Assembly: GCF_900155565.1 (NCBI RefSeq)
Contig: NZ_FUHM01000001.1
Location: forward strand, 124,001-188,000
DNA: 64,000 bases
Source of the DNA: Anaerosalibacter sp. Marseille-P3206
Lineage (GTDB): Bacteria; Bacillota; Clostridia; Tissierellales; Sporanaerobacteraceae
Direction of reading: 5' to 3'
This document shows positions 44,174 to 52,726 of this stretch, piece by piece. How positions within the stretch are numbered: position 1 is the first letter of the stretch; the number at the start of each line of letters is the position of its first letter. The notes below the pieces were generated by a model, which saw only the letters and a list, made by a program, of their open reading frames with translations, was not told the origin of the DNA and ran no database searches. The translations under genes were made by a program, and so were the position numbers.

Positions 44174-45722
44174 ATGTTGCATAGTCCATTTTTGATTCAT
44201 ACTCTTTAAATATTTTATCTAGTTCTTCATTGGTTATTGATTCTTTTTCCATAAGTATATCAGCTATATGGAAAAGGATTATTTTATTTTCTTCTATTAT
44301 CTTTAAGGCATTTTCAAAACAACTATCAGTAATCTTTTTTATTTCTTCCCTTATTTCGTCGAAACTGTTTCTTATATAGTATTCATCTATTGAAATGTTT
44401 CCAAAATCACTCATTCCATAGGAACAAACCATTTCTTGAGCAATTTGTGTTGCTTTTGTTAAGTCATCCTTTGCTCCAGTGGTTATTTCATTAAATATTA
44501 CTTGTTCAGCAGCTCTCCCTGCAAGGAGACCTGTAATTTTATATATTAATTCTCTTTTTGTCAAAAGATATCTTTCTTCCTCTGGAAATTTTAAAACGTA
44601 TCCTAAGGCTTGCCCTCTGGGGATAATAGATATTTTTTGAATCATGTCTGTTTTAAGTATTTTGCTGACAAGTGCGTGACCTGATTCATGAATTGCAACT
44701 GTTTTCTTTTCTTTAAGTAATACAGAAGGATTTTTTACTTCTAAACCAGCTAATACTCTTTCTATTGCTTGATTAAAATCCTCTTTATCTATTTTGCTTT
44801 TATTCTTTCTAACTGCAATTATAGCAGCTTCATTGGCAATATTAGCTAGTTCTGCACCAGAGAGGCCATGTGTTTTATTTGCTATTTCGCTTATAGAGAT
44901 TTCTTTTTGTAGTGGTTTGTTTTTAGTATGAACTTCTAATATTTTTTCTCTGGCTTTCATATTTGGATTGCCTATAAAAATGTGTCTATCAAATCTACCA
45001 GGACGTAATAATGCTTCGTCTAATAAATCTAGTCTATTTGTTGCTCCTATGATGACCACTGTATCACTTGTATTGAAACCATCCATTTCAACAAGTAATT
45101 GATTGAGAGTTTGATCTTTTTCGTTATTTGAATCTAGATTTCTCTTAGCTCCAATGGCATCTATTTCATCTATAAAAATAATACTAGGAGATTCTTTTTT
45201 AGCTTTTTCAAATAAAGATCTAACTCTTTTTGCCCCTACTCCTACATATTTTTCAACGAATTCAGAACCACTAGCATAGAGAAAAGTAGAATTTGTCTCT
45301 CCTGCCACAGCTTTTGCAAGCAAAGTTTTACCTGTGCCAGGAGGACCATAAAACAGTATACCTTTTGGTATTTTTGCACCCATTTTCATGTATTTGTCAC
45401 TATTGTTGATAAAACCTATAGTTTCTTCTAATTCTTCTTTTATTTCCTCTAGTCCGGCTACATCTTTAAAAGAGATATTTAACTTGTTATCATTTTTAAC
45501 TCCATCTTTTTCATTAGATATAGTTAATGGGACTAATTGAGGGTTTGATTCAAGTTTTAAATAGTATATTAGAAAAATAATTGTTAGTGACCAAATTATA
45601 TATCTATCACTATTTGCTATATGTTTTAGCTGCGTAGTTGGAAAGAACTTATCAAAAAATAGAATTGAAGAAACAACTATCCCTAAGAGGGATAAAATAA
45701 ACACTAATTTTTTCTTTTGCAA
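44172..45722 (-). CDS. compact FtsH-like membrane AAA metalloprotease
   Basis: Membrane ATP-dependent protease of 516 residues, shorter than the usual 600-650 of FtsH. Two membrane segments (about 6-23 and 41-56) are separated by under 20 residues, so the long extracellular loop of FtsH is absent. Walker A GPPGTGKT (126-133), Walker B IIFIDEIDA (181-189), the second region of homology LRPGRFDR, and the zinc site HESGH (345-349) are intact. The start is TTG 45722 after AGGTGGGG. Probably a second FtsH paralog for membrane protein quality control. Confidence 0.88.
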   Translation of the reverse strand: MQKKKLVFILSLLGIVVSSILFFDKFFPTTQLKHIANSDRYIIWSLTIIFLIYYLKLESNPQLVPLTISNEKDGVKNDNKLNISFKDVAGLEEIKEELEETIGFINNSDKYMKMGAKIPKGILFYGPPGTGKTLLAKAVAGETNSTFLYASGSEFVEKYVGVGAKRVRSLFEKAKKESPSIIFIDEIDAIGAKRNLDSNNEKDQTLNQLLVEMDGFNTSDTVVIIGATNRLDLLDEALLRPGRFDRHIFIGNPNMKAREKILEVHTKNKPLQKEISISEIANKTHGLSGAELANIANEAAIIAVRKNKSKIDKEDFNQAIERVLAGLEVKNPSVLLKEKKTVAIHESGHALVSKILKTDMIQKISIIPRGQALGYVLKFPEEERYLLTKRELIYKITGLLAGRAAEQVIFNEITTGAKDDLTKATQIAQEMVCSYGMSDFGNISIDEYYIRNSFDEIREEIKKITDSCFENALKIIEENKIILFHIADILMEKESITNEELDKIFKEYESKMDYAT

Positions 45723-45795
45723 ACTATCCCCACCTTTGCATTTTACTATTAATAGTGTAACCAACTTTATTTTTTATATAAAAAATAATACAATG

Positions 45796-45824
45796 TTGAA
45801 GGAAATAAATAGAAAAGGTATAAT
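45796..45824 (+). promoter_or_regulatory. promoter of pepV
   Basis: TTGAAG (45796-45801), 17 bases, TATAAT (45819-45824), about 45 bases before the start codon, divergent from the FtsH-like gene. Confidence 0.55.
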
Positions 45825-45870
45825 AGAATTAGTAATATATTTATGGGAATAAATGAGAGGAGGTATTTTT

Positions 45871-47268
45871 ATGAAATTTATTGAGTTGGTTGAAAGCTAC
45901 AAGGATGATATCGTTAAATCGACACAAGAAATTGTTAGCATAAAAAGTGTGGAAGGTGAAGCAAAACCCAAAATGCCTTTTGGTGAAGGAGCATATAGAG
46001 CATTAGAATATGCTTTAAATCTATCAAAAGAAATGGGATTTGAAACAAAGAATCTTGACGGATATGCTGGTTATGCAGAATTTGGAGAAGGTGAAGAAAC
46101 TGTAGGTATATTAGTTCATCTAGATGTGGTTCCAGAAGGAGATGGGTGGACATATCCACCTTATAGTGCAGAAATTCATGATGATAAAATATATGGTAGA
46201 GGTACTATTGACGATAAAGGGCCAGCAATAGCAACTCTATATGCAATGAAAGCAATAAAAGAATCTAATATTCCACTAAACAAAAAGATAAGAATAATAT
46301 TTGGAACCAATGAAGAAACTGGTTGGGGATGTATGAAATATTATTTCAAACATGAACAAGCACCAGATATGGCTTTTACTCCAGATGCTGATTTTCCTGT
46401 AATTCATGGAGAAAAGGGAATTATAGCTTTTGATTTAGTTAAAAAGTTAGAAAAACATTCATGTGGGGAAATTGCAATAAAGTCAATTAAAGGTGGAAAT
46501 GCAGTTAATATGGTTCCAGATAATTGTGAAGTTGTTTTAGATGTTAAAAATGTAGATGAATTAGAAGGAAAATTGAATGATTTTGTTAAAAAAACAGGAT
46601 ATAATATTTCTATGATAAAAGAAAACGATAAAGTAACTATTAAGGCTAAAGGGGTTTCAGCTCATGGAAGTACACCTGAAAAGGGAGAAAACGCTATTAG
46701 TTATATGATGCTATTTTTAGGGGAAATAATTAATTGTGATTGTGATATATGTAATTTTATAAAAATGTATAATGAAAAAATTGCATTAAAGAATCATGGA
46801 GAAAACATAGGCTGTGGTTTTGATGATGATGTTTCTGGAAAACTAAATTTCAATCCAGGTGTTATAAAAACTACTGATGATGAAATAGTATTATCTATAA
46901 ATGTAAGGTATCCTATTAAATCTAGTGCAAAAGCTGTATATGATGGAATTAGAAGTGAACTAGAAGGAACTGGCATCGAGGTAATTGAAGATGATGATGA
47001 AATGAAACCATTATATGTTCCAAAAGACAATGAATTAGTTCAAAAGCTAATGAAAGTATATAGAGAAGAAACTGGTGATAATGATAGCGAACCTATAGCT
47101 ATAGGTGGTGGAACATATGCAAGATCAATGGATAATGCAGTGGCTTTTGGGCCTATATTTCCTGGGCAAATAGAATTAGCCCATCAAAAAGATGAGTTTA
47201 TTTCCATAGATCATCTCATGAGACTAGCTAGGATGTATGCTAAAGCTATTTATGAATTGTCAAAATAA
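45871..47268 (+). CDS. pepV: dipeptidase PepV
   Basis: M20-family metallopeptidase of 465 residues that hydrolyses dipeptides in the cytosol. Metal-site motifs are present: VHLDVVPEGDGW, GRGTIDDKGPA, GTNEETGWGC and the His-containing loop GVSAHGSTPEKG; a C-terminal GGGTYARSM is typical of PepV. It starts at ATG 45871 after GAGGAGG. Single gene with its own promoter, upstream of the L20 leader region. Confidence 0.93.
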   Translation: MKFIELVESYKDDIVKSTQEIVSIKSVEGEAKPKMPFGEGAYRALEYALNLSKEMGFETKNLDGYAGYAEFGEGEETVGILVHLDVVPEGDGWTYPPYSAEIHDDKIYGRGTIDDKGPAIATLYAMKAIKESNIPLNKKIRIIFGTNEETGWGCMKYYFKHEQAPDMAFTPDADFPVIHGEKGIIAFDLVKKLEKHSCGEIAIKSIKGGNAVNMVPDNCEVVLDVKNVDELEGKLNDFVKKTGYNISMIKENDKVTIKAKGVSAHGSTPEKGENAISYMMLFLGEIINCDCDICNFIKMYNEKIALKNHGENIGCGFDDDVSGKLNFNPGVIKTTDDEIVLSINVRYPIKSSAKAVYDGIRSELEGTGIEVIEDDDEMKPLYVPKDNELVQKLMKVYREETGDNDSEPIAIGGGTYARSMDNAVAFGPIFPGQIELAHQKDEFISIDHLMRLARMYAKAIYELSK

Positions 47269-47296
47269 ATAACATAAACAATAAATATAAAAAACG

Positions 47297-47325
47297 TTGA
47301 CACATTAGAGAATATATCATATAAT
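47297..47325 (+). promoter_or_regulatory. promoter of the infC-rpmI-rplT operon
   Basis: TTGACA (47297-47302), 17 bases, TATAAT (47320-47325). A consensus promoter just before the L20 leader. Confidence 0.85.
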
Positions 47326-47329
47326 GACT

Positions 47330-47486
47330 AAAGAAAGTAAATATTGGGGTAAAGAAAGTAGAAGTACCGCTTCTCACCTTATGGCTAAAGCTTTTAAGGT
47401 TTTATGATTTAACAAAAGTATTTAGTATACTTTTGTGTGATGTTGGGAAAAAGCGGGTAATTTTACCCGCTTTTATTGTTTTTTAT
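47330..47486 (+). promoter_or_regulatory. ribosomal protein L20 leader
   Basis: The leader has nested stems (GAAGTACC region, AAGCTTTTAAGG), the long arm AAAGTATT with AGTATACTTTTGTG, and the conserved tail GTGATGTTGGGAAAAAGCGGG, ending in the terminator AAAGCGGGTAA with TTACCCGCTTTT and T tract (47449-47486). In Firmicutes L20 binds such a leader and stops expression of infC-rpmI-rplT. Confidence 0.85.
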
Positions 47487-47524
47487 AATGTATAGAAAGC
47501 ATAAATTTTAGGAGGTGTAGTAAT

Positions 47525-48034
47525 ATTAAAGAACTTCAAATTAATGAAGAGATAAGAGATAGGGAAGTAAGACTTATTGATGTTGATGGAAGTCAATTAG
47601 GAATATTTCCTAGTAGAAAAGCTATGGAAATGGCTTTTGATAAAAAAATGGACTTGGTTAAAATTGCACCAAATGCAAAACCACCAGTATGTAGAATCAT
47701 GGATTATGGTAAGTACAAGTATGAATTAGCTAAAAAGGAAAAAGAAGCAAAAAAGAATCAGAGAGTTATAAATGTTAAAGAAGTAAGATTAACTCCTAAT
47801 ATCGAAACACATGATTTAAATGTAAAAGCAAAGAGAGCTGTAGAATTCTTAAAAGATGGAGATAAGGTTAAAGTTAGTGTAAGATTTAGAGGCAGGGAGT
47901 TAGGACATACTGAAAAAGGAAAAGAAGTATTATCTGAGTTTGCTGAAATAACCTCAGAAGTAGGGGTTATAGATAAACATCCTAAACTGGAAGGCAAGAA
48001 TATGGTTATGTATTTAATGCCTAAAACAGAATAG
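47525..48034 (+). CDS. infC: translation initiation factor IF-3, AUU start
   Basis: Initiation factor of 169 residues that checks the start codon on the 30S subunit. It begins at ATT 47525, seven bases after AGGAGGTG, with no in-frame ATG, GTG or TTG nearby that gives the conserved N-terminus (KELQINEEIRDREVR). The N-terminal domain (1-80), linker, and C-terminal RVINVKEVRLTPNIETHDL are all complete. The rare AUU start is the known autoregulatory device of IF-3. A start at ATG 47624 would remove the N-terminal domain. Confidence 0.95.
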   Translation: MKELQINEEIRDREVRLIDVDGSQLGIFPSRKAMEMAFDKKMDLVKIAPNAKPPVCRIMDYGKYKYELAKKEKEAKKNQRVINVKEVRLTPNIETHDLNVKAKRAVEFLKDGDKVKVSVRFRGRELGHTEKGKEVLSEFAEITSEVGVIDKHPKLEGKNMVMYLMPKTE

Positions 48035-48052
48035 ATAGAGGAGGTAATAATT

Positions 48053-48247
48053 ATGCCAAAAATGAAAACACATAGAGGAGCAGCTAAGAGATTTAAAAGA
48101 ACTGGAACTGGAAAGTTAAAGAGATATAAAGCATATAAGAGCCATAAGACTGGTAAAAAGTCACCAAAGAGAATCAGAAATTTAAGAAAATCTGCATTAG
48201 TTAGCGACGCTGATATAAAGAGAATGAATAAAGTAATGCCTTACTAG
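48053..48247 (+). CDS. rpmI: 50S ribosomal protein L35
   Basis: Basic protein of 64 residues, complete. It opens [20 protein letters not shown] and has the Lys/Arg-rich middle. It starts at ATG 48053 after GAGGAGGT, 18 bases after infC, in the L20-controlled operon. Confidence 0.97.
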   Translation: MPKMKTHRGAAKRFKRTGTGKLKRYKAYKSHKTGKKSPKRIRNLRKSALVSDADIKRMNKVMPY

Positions 48248-48282
48248 AAAAAACACATATAGGAGCGAAGGAGGTAGTTTAG

Positions 48283-48633
48283 ATGGCAAGAGTAAAAAGA
48301 GGAGTTAATGCAAAGAAAAGACATAAAAGAGTTCTAAAACAAGCAAAAGGATATTATGGAGCTAAAAGTAAGTTATATAGACCAGCAAATCAAGCAGTAA
48401 TGAAGTCACTTGACTATGCATATGTAGGTAGAAAGCTAAGAAAGAGAGACTTTAGAAAAATGTGGATTGCTAGAATAAATGCTGCTGCAAGACTAAATGG
48501 AATGAACTACAGCACACTTATTAGTGGCTTAAAGAAAGCAAATATAGACATTAACAGAAAAATGTTATCCGAAATGGCAATAAACGATCTAGAAGGTTTT
48601 TCAAAATTAGTAGAAATAGCAAAAGGTATGTAA
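48283..48633 (+). CDS. rplT: 50S ribosomal protein L20
   Basis: Basic protein of 116 residues that organizes 23S rRNA early in assembly and represses its own operon through the leader at 47330-47486. It opens [20 protein letters not shown] and contains [16 protein letters not shown] and [11 protein letters not shown]. It starts at ATG 48283 after GGAGGT, and a terminator closes the operon. Confidence 0.97.
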   Translation: MARVKRGVNAKKRHKRVLKQAKGYYGAKSKLYRPANQAVMKSLDYAYVGRKLRKRDFRKMWIARINAAARLNGMNYSTLISGLKKANIDINRKMLSEMAINDLEGFSKLVEIAKGM

Positions 48634-48636
48634 TTA

Positions 48637-48669
48637 TAAAAGTTCCGATTTCGGAGCTTTTATTTTTTT
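48637..48669 (+). terminator. intrinsic terminator of the infC operon
   Basis: AAAAGTTCCGA and TCGGAGCTTTT pair around TT, followed by ATTTTTTTA. Confidence 0.85.
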
Positions 48670-48740
48670 AAAAAAGTATTATAATCTATATTAATCAGTT
48701 ATAATAGTTATTGATATCAAACATGGTAGGTGATATTAAA

Positions 48741-50090
48741 TTGACATTTATTAGAAAGAAGATTAATGCATTAGAACTTAATCCACCTAGAGTATTGGCT
48801 TTAGGATTTGCTGGATTAATAATTTTGGGAGGAATACTACTTAATCTTCCTATAGCTACAAAATCAGGTGAAAGTATTGGGTTTTTAGATGCCTTGTTTA
48901 CATCTGCTTCTTCAGTTTGTGTTACTGGACTGGTAGTTGTTAATACAGGAGAATTTTGGTCTTTATTTGGACAGATTGTAATTATATGTCTTATTCAAAT
49001 GGGTGGATTAGGTTTTATGACAATGGCTACTTTAGTTGCTTTAATTTTAGGTAAAAAAATAACCTTAAAAGAAAGATTAATAATTAAAGAACAATTCAAT
49101 CAAGAAACTATGTCAGGATTAGTAAGGCTAACTAAGTATATCATATTGTCTACTTTTGCTATCGAAGGAATTGGAGCTATACTTCTTTCTACAAGATTCA
49201 TACCTAAATATGGTTTTATAAAGGGAGTTTGGTTCTCGATATTTCATGCTATTTCAGCTTTTTGTAATGCTGGTTTTGATATTACAGGTAATAGTATGGT
49301 ACCCTTTGTAGGAGATATTGTAGTAAATTTAACTATTTGTTTATTAATTATCATTGGTGGCCTTGGTTTTTCAGTTTATATTGATGTATCTAGAAATAAG
49401 AAATTTAATAGATTTACCCTTCACACAAAATTGGTATTGGTAATTACTTTGATACTTATAGTTATAAGTACAATAATAGTTTATTTAATAGAATGGGATA
49501 ACGCTGGAACACTTTATAACCTCAGCATAAAGGATAGGACTCTTGCTTCTTTTTTTCAAGCTGTTGTACCGAGAACAGCTGGTTTTAATTCTGTAGACAT
49601 AGGGAAGTTAAAAGATACTACTGTATTTATTACAATTATTTTAATGTTTATAGGCGGTTCACCTATATCTACTGCTGGTGGTATAAAGACAACTACTTTT
49701 GGGGCGATTGTTTTGACTACAATATCGGTAATCAAAGGAGATAGAGATGTAGTATTATTTAAAAAAAGAATATCTCAAGAAATAATTAATAGGTCATTAG
49801 CTATTTTGAGCGTAGGAATATGTTTAGTAACTGTAGTATCATTGATACTTACTATTTCTGAAGAGGCAACATTTTTAGATTTATTATTTGAAACTACATC
49901 AGCTTTTGGTACTGTAGGTTTAACAAGAGGAGTAACACCAAGTCTAAGTAAATTTGGAAGAGTATTAATAATACTTACAATGTATTCAGGTAGAGTAGGG
50001 CCTTTGACAATGGCTTTTGCATTTGCTAAAAAACAAAAATCAAAATTAAATAATTATAGATATTCTGAAGGGAATTTATTTGTGGGATAG
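48741..50090 (+). CDS. KtrB/TrkH-family potassium transporter subunit
   Basis: Polytopic potassium channel-like transporter of 449 residues with four MPM repeats. The filter regions are TSASSVCVTGL, HAISAFCNAGFD, VPRTAGFN and TTSAFGTVGLTRG. It works with the cytosolic gating subunit encoded 15 bases downstream. The best start is TTG 48741, six bases after TAGGTGAT; ATG 48723 and TTG 48711 are possible but lack sites. Potassium selectivity is inferred from the family. Confidence 0.92.
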   Translation: MTFIRKKINALELNPPRVLALGFAGLIILGGILLNLPIATKSGESIGFLDALFTSASSVCVTGLVVVNTGEFWSLFGQIVIICLIQMGGLGFMTMATLVALILGKKITLKERLIIKEQFNQETMSGLVRLTKYIILSTFAIEGIGAILLSTRFIPKYGFIKGVWFSIFHAISAFCNAGFDITGNSMVPFVGDIVVNLTICLLIIIGGLGFSVYIDVSRNKKFNRFTLHTKLVLVITLILIVISTIIVYLIEWDNAGTLYNLSIKDRTLASFFQAVVPRTAGFNSVDIGKLKDTTVFITIILMFIGGSPISTAGGIKTTTFGAIVLTTISVIKGDRDVVLFKKRISQEIINRSLAILSVGICLVTVVSLILTISEEATFLDLLFETTSAFGTVGLTRGVTPSLSKFGRVLIILTMYSGRVGPLTMAFAFAKKQKSKLNNYRYSEGNLFVG

Positions 50091-50104
50091 AAAGGAGAAC
50101 GTGT

Positions 50105-50761
50105 ATGAAACAATTTGCTGTTATAGGATGTGGAAGATTTGGTTCAAGCATCGCTAAGACTTTATATAAACTAGGTCATGAAGTTTTAGCAATAGATAAA
50201 GATGAAGAATTAGTACAAGAAATATCTGATTGTGTTACTCATGCTGTCCAAGCAGATGTAATGGATGAAAATGTAATGAAGGATTTGGGAATACGTAATT
50301 TTGATGTTGTAATAATTAGTATTGGTTCTAATTTGGAAGCTTCTATATTTGCAACTTTAATATCTAAAGAATTAGGGGTTAAGTCGATAATTGCTAAGGC
50401 ACAGAATGAATTACATGGGAAAGTACTAAAGCAAATAGGTGCAGATAAAATTGTATTTCCTGAAAGGGACATGGGTATAAGAGTTGCACATAATTTAGTG
50501 TCTACAAATATATTAGACTTTATTGAACTTTCTCCTGATTATAGTATTGTAGAGATTACAGCTGTTTCTGAATGGGAAGATAAGACTCTTAAAGAATTAA
50601 AACTGCCAACTAAATACGGGATTAATGTTATGGCTATAAAAAGAGATGAATGCATCAATATTTCTCCTTATGCAGATGATGAGATTTTAAAAGGAGATAT
50701 TTTGGTAGTAATAGGGAATACAAAAGATATAGAAAAAATAGAAAATCGAATTGGTGGTTAA
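50105..50761 (+). CDS. KtrA/TrkA-family potassium gating subunit
   Basis: Cytosolic regulator of 218 residues. The N-terminal RCK domain has the nucleotide motif VIGCGRFGSSIAKTL and the acidic LAIDKDE after the second strand; a TrkA-C domain follows from about residue 135. It gates the KtrB-like channel in response to nucleotides. It starts at ATG 50105 after AAAGGAG, forming a Ktr operon with the upstream gene, and the next gene begins four bases after its stop. Confidence 0.93.
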   Translation: MKQFAVIGCGRFGSSIAKTLYKLGHEVLAIDKDEELVQEISDCVTHAVQADVMDENVMKDLGIRNFDVVIISIGSNLEASIFATLISKELGVKSIIAKAQNELHGKVLKQIGADKIVFPERDMGIRVAHNLVSTNILDFIELSPDYSIVEITAVSEWEDKTLKELKLPTKYGINVMAIKRDECINISPYADDEILKGDILVVIGNTKDIEKIENRIGG

Positions 50762-50764
50762 GAT

Positions 50765-51571
50765 ATGAAGTATATTACTAGCCCATCAAATCCAACAATA
50801 AAAGGTATTAAAGGGCTCAAAAGGAAAAAAGAGAGATGGGAGAAAAAGTCTTACTTAATAGAAGGTGTAAAGATTGTAGATGAATATATTAAATGGATAG
50901 GGAATCCTGAATGTATTCTATTTTCAGAAGATCTTTTCAATGTAACTGGAGGAAGAGAATTATTTAAAAAAATTGAAGAATTAAATATAAATATTATTAA
51001 TGTTCCAAACAATCTACTAAAAGAACTATCAGATACTGAAAATCCTCAGGGTGTGTTGGCAGTTGGAAAAATAAATGATTTTAAATTAGATGAACTATTC
51101 CAAAGCAAAAATAAGTTTATAATTATTTTAGATGAACTACAAGATCCTGGCAATGCTGGAACTATAATTAGAACAGCAGATGCCTTTGGTGCTAGTGGCG
51201 TGGTTTTAACTAATAATTGTGTAGATGTATATAATCCGAAAGTAGTACGTGCTACTATGGGTTCATTGTTTCATATTCCTGTTGTTTTTGCAGATAATAA
51301 AATAGAATTGATAAATCATTTTAAGAATGAGGGAATTAAAGTATATTCAACTTCTCTTGAAGGTAAAAATTATATTCATGAAGTAGATTTAACTGAAGAT
51401 ATTGCTATAATTATAGGAAATGAGGCGAATGGAGTTTCTGATGAAATGATAAGTATTTCAGACTTCTTGATAAAGATTCCAATGTATGGCAAAGCTGAAT
51501 CTCTAAATGCAGCAGTAGCTACATCTGTTGTAATGTATGAAGTAGCTAGACAAAGGGTGAATAATCCTTGA
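50765..51571 (+). CDS. TrmH/SpoU family RNA 2'-O-methyltransferase
   Basis: RNA methyltransferase of 268 residues of the SPOUT class. It has the N-terminal RNA-binding substrate domain (SPSNPTIKGIKGLKRKKER), then the knot motifs LDELQDPGNAGTIIRTADAFG, given here by its site near residue 122, IIGNEANGVS and IPMYGKAESLNAAVA. Target is probably 23S rRNA or a tRNA, as in RlmB or TrmH; which is not shown. Start ATG 50765. The pheS promoter overlaps its stop. Confidence 0.92.
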   Translation: MKYITSPSNPTIKGIKGLKRKKERWEKKSYLIEGVKIVDEYIKWIGNPECILFSEDLFNVTGGRELFKKIEELNINIINVPNNLLKELSDTENPQGVLAVGKINDFKLDELFQSKNKFIIILDELQDPGNAGTIIRTADAFGASGVVLTNNCVDVYNPKVVRATMGSLFHIPVVFADNKIELINHFKNEGIKVYSTSLEGKNYIHEVDLTEDIAIIIGNEANGVSDEMISISDFLIKIPMYGKAESLNAAVATSVVMYEVARQRVNNP

Positions 51572-51596
51572 GTTTTAAACACTCTAGTGCTATAAT
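51568..51596 (+). promoter_or_regulatory. promoter of pheST
   Basis: TTGAGT (51568-51573), 17 bases, TATAAT (51591-51596). The -35 box overlaps the stop codon of the preceding methyltransferase gene. Confidence 0.6.
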
Positions 51597-51620
51597 TTAT
51601 ACAAACAGTTTTGGATATTT

Positions 51621-51656
51621 TGACCTTTATCCTTAGGAGAAGGTCTTATTTTTTTA
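51621..51656 (+). terminator. terminator or attenuator in the pheST leader
   Basis: GACCTT and AAGGTC pair across CCT and AGG inner bases (51622-51645), followed by a T-rich run to 51655. It lies after the pheST promoter, so every pheST transcript must read through it. It may also stop transcripts of the upstream methyltransferase gene. Confidence 0.75.
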
Positions 51657-51684
51657 ACGAATAGGTATGAAAGGAGTTCAAAAT

Positions 51685-52707
51685 ATGAAGGATAAAATAT
51701 ACAAAATCAAAGAAGAAGCACTAAAAGATATGAACAAGCTAAAAACTATAGACCAATTAGAGGAAATAAGGGTTAAATTTTTAGGTAAAAAAGGTGAACT
51801 AACTCAAGTACTTAGGGAAATGGGCAGTCTTTCTAAGGAAGAGAGGCCTGCTGTTGGGCAGATAGCTAATGAAGTTAGGAAAGAACTTGAATCAGAATTA
51901 AACTTGACAAAAAATAAATTAAGGGATGAAATGAAAAAGAGAAAATTAGAAAAGGAAAGAATTGATATTACTATGCCAGGTAATAAAATTCTTTTAGGAC
52001 ATCGTCATCCTCTTATTGCTACAATGGAAGAATTAGAAAATGTTTTTATGAGCATGGGTTTTAGTATAGTTCATGGTCCAGAAGTGGAAACAGTTGAGAA
52101 TAATTTTGATGCATTAAACTCTCCAGAGAATCATCCTTCAAGAGATTTGACAGATACTTTTTACATAACTGAAGATATTCTTTTGAGAACTCATACCTCT
52201 CCTGTTCAAGTAAGAGTTATGAAACAAAAAGAACCACCAATTAAAATTGTATCTGCAGGAAGAACTTTTAGATTTGATGATGTAGATGATACTCATTCAC
52301 CTATGTTTCATCAATTAGAAGGTTTAGTTGTTGATAAAAATGTTACTATGGCTAATTTAAAAGAAACCATAGATATATTTATAAAAGAATTATTTGGATA
52401 CGATATGAAAACTAGATTTAGACCGCATTATTTTCCATTTACAGAACCAAGTGCGGAAGTTGATGTATCTTGCTTCAAATGTAAGGGAGAAGGCTGTGAT
52501 GAGTGTAATGGAACGGGTTGGAGTATGGAACTTCTAGGTTGTGGGATGGTAGATCCAAAGGTTCTTGAAAATTGTGGAATTGATCCAGAAGTATATAGTG
52601 GTTTTGCTTTTGGACTAGGTATAGATAGAATTGCTATGGTGAAGTACGGTATTGATAATATTCGACTACTCTTTGAGAATGACATGAGATTTTTATCACA
52701 ATTTTAG
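51685..52707 (+). CDS. pheS: phenylalanyl-tRNA synthetase alpha subunit
   Basis: Class II synthetase subunit of 340 residues. The N-terminal coiled coil (about 1-85), then HRHPLIATMEELENVF, TSPVQVRVMK, FRFDDVDDTHSPMFHQ and GFAFGLGIDRIAM give the active site. It binds with PheT as an alpha2beta2 enzyme. Start ATG 51685 after AAAGGAG; ATG 51667 would put that site inside the gene. No T-box is found; a short leader terminator precedes it instead. pheT follows after 19 bases. Confidence 0.97.
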   Translation: MKDKIYKIKEEALKDMNKLKTIDQLEEIRVKFLGKKGELTQVLREMGSLSKEERPAVGQIANEVRKELESELNLTKNKLRDEMKKRKLEKERIDITMPGNKILLGHRHPLIATMEELENVFMSMGFSIVHGPEVETVENNFDALNSPENHPSRDLTDTFYITEDILLRTHTSPVQVRVMKQKEPPIKIVSAGRTFRFDDVDDTHSPMFHQLEGLVVDKNVTMANLKETIDIFIKELFGYDMKTRFRPHYFPFTEPSAEVDVSCFKCKGEGCDECNGTGWSMELLGCGMVDPKVLENCGIDPEVYSGFAFGLGIDRIAMVKYGIDNIRLLFENDMRFLSQF

Positions 52708-52726
52708 TAGTTAAAGGAGGAGAAAT

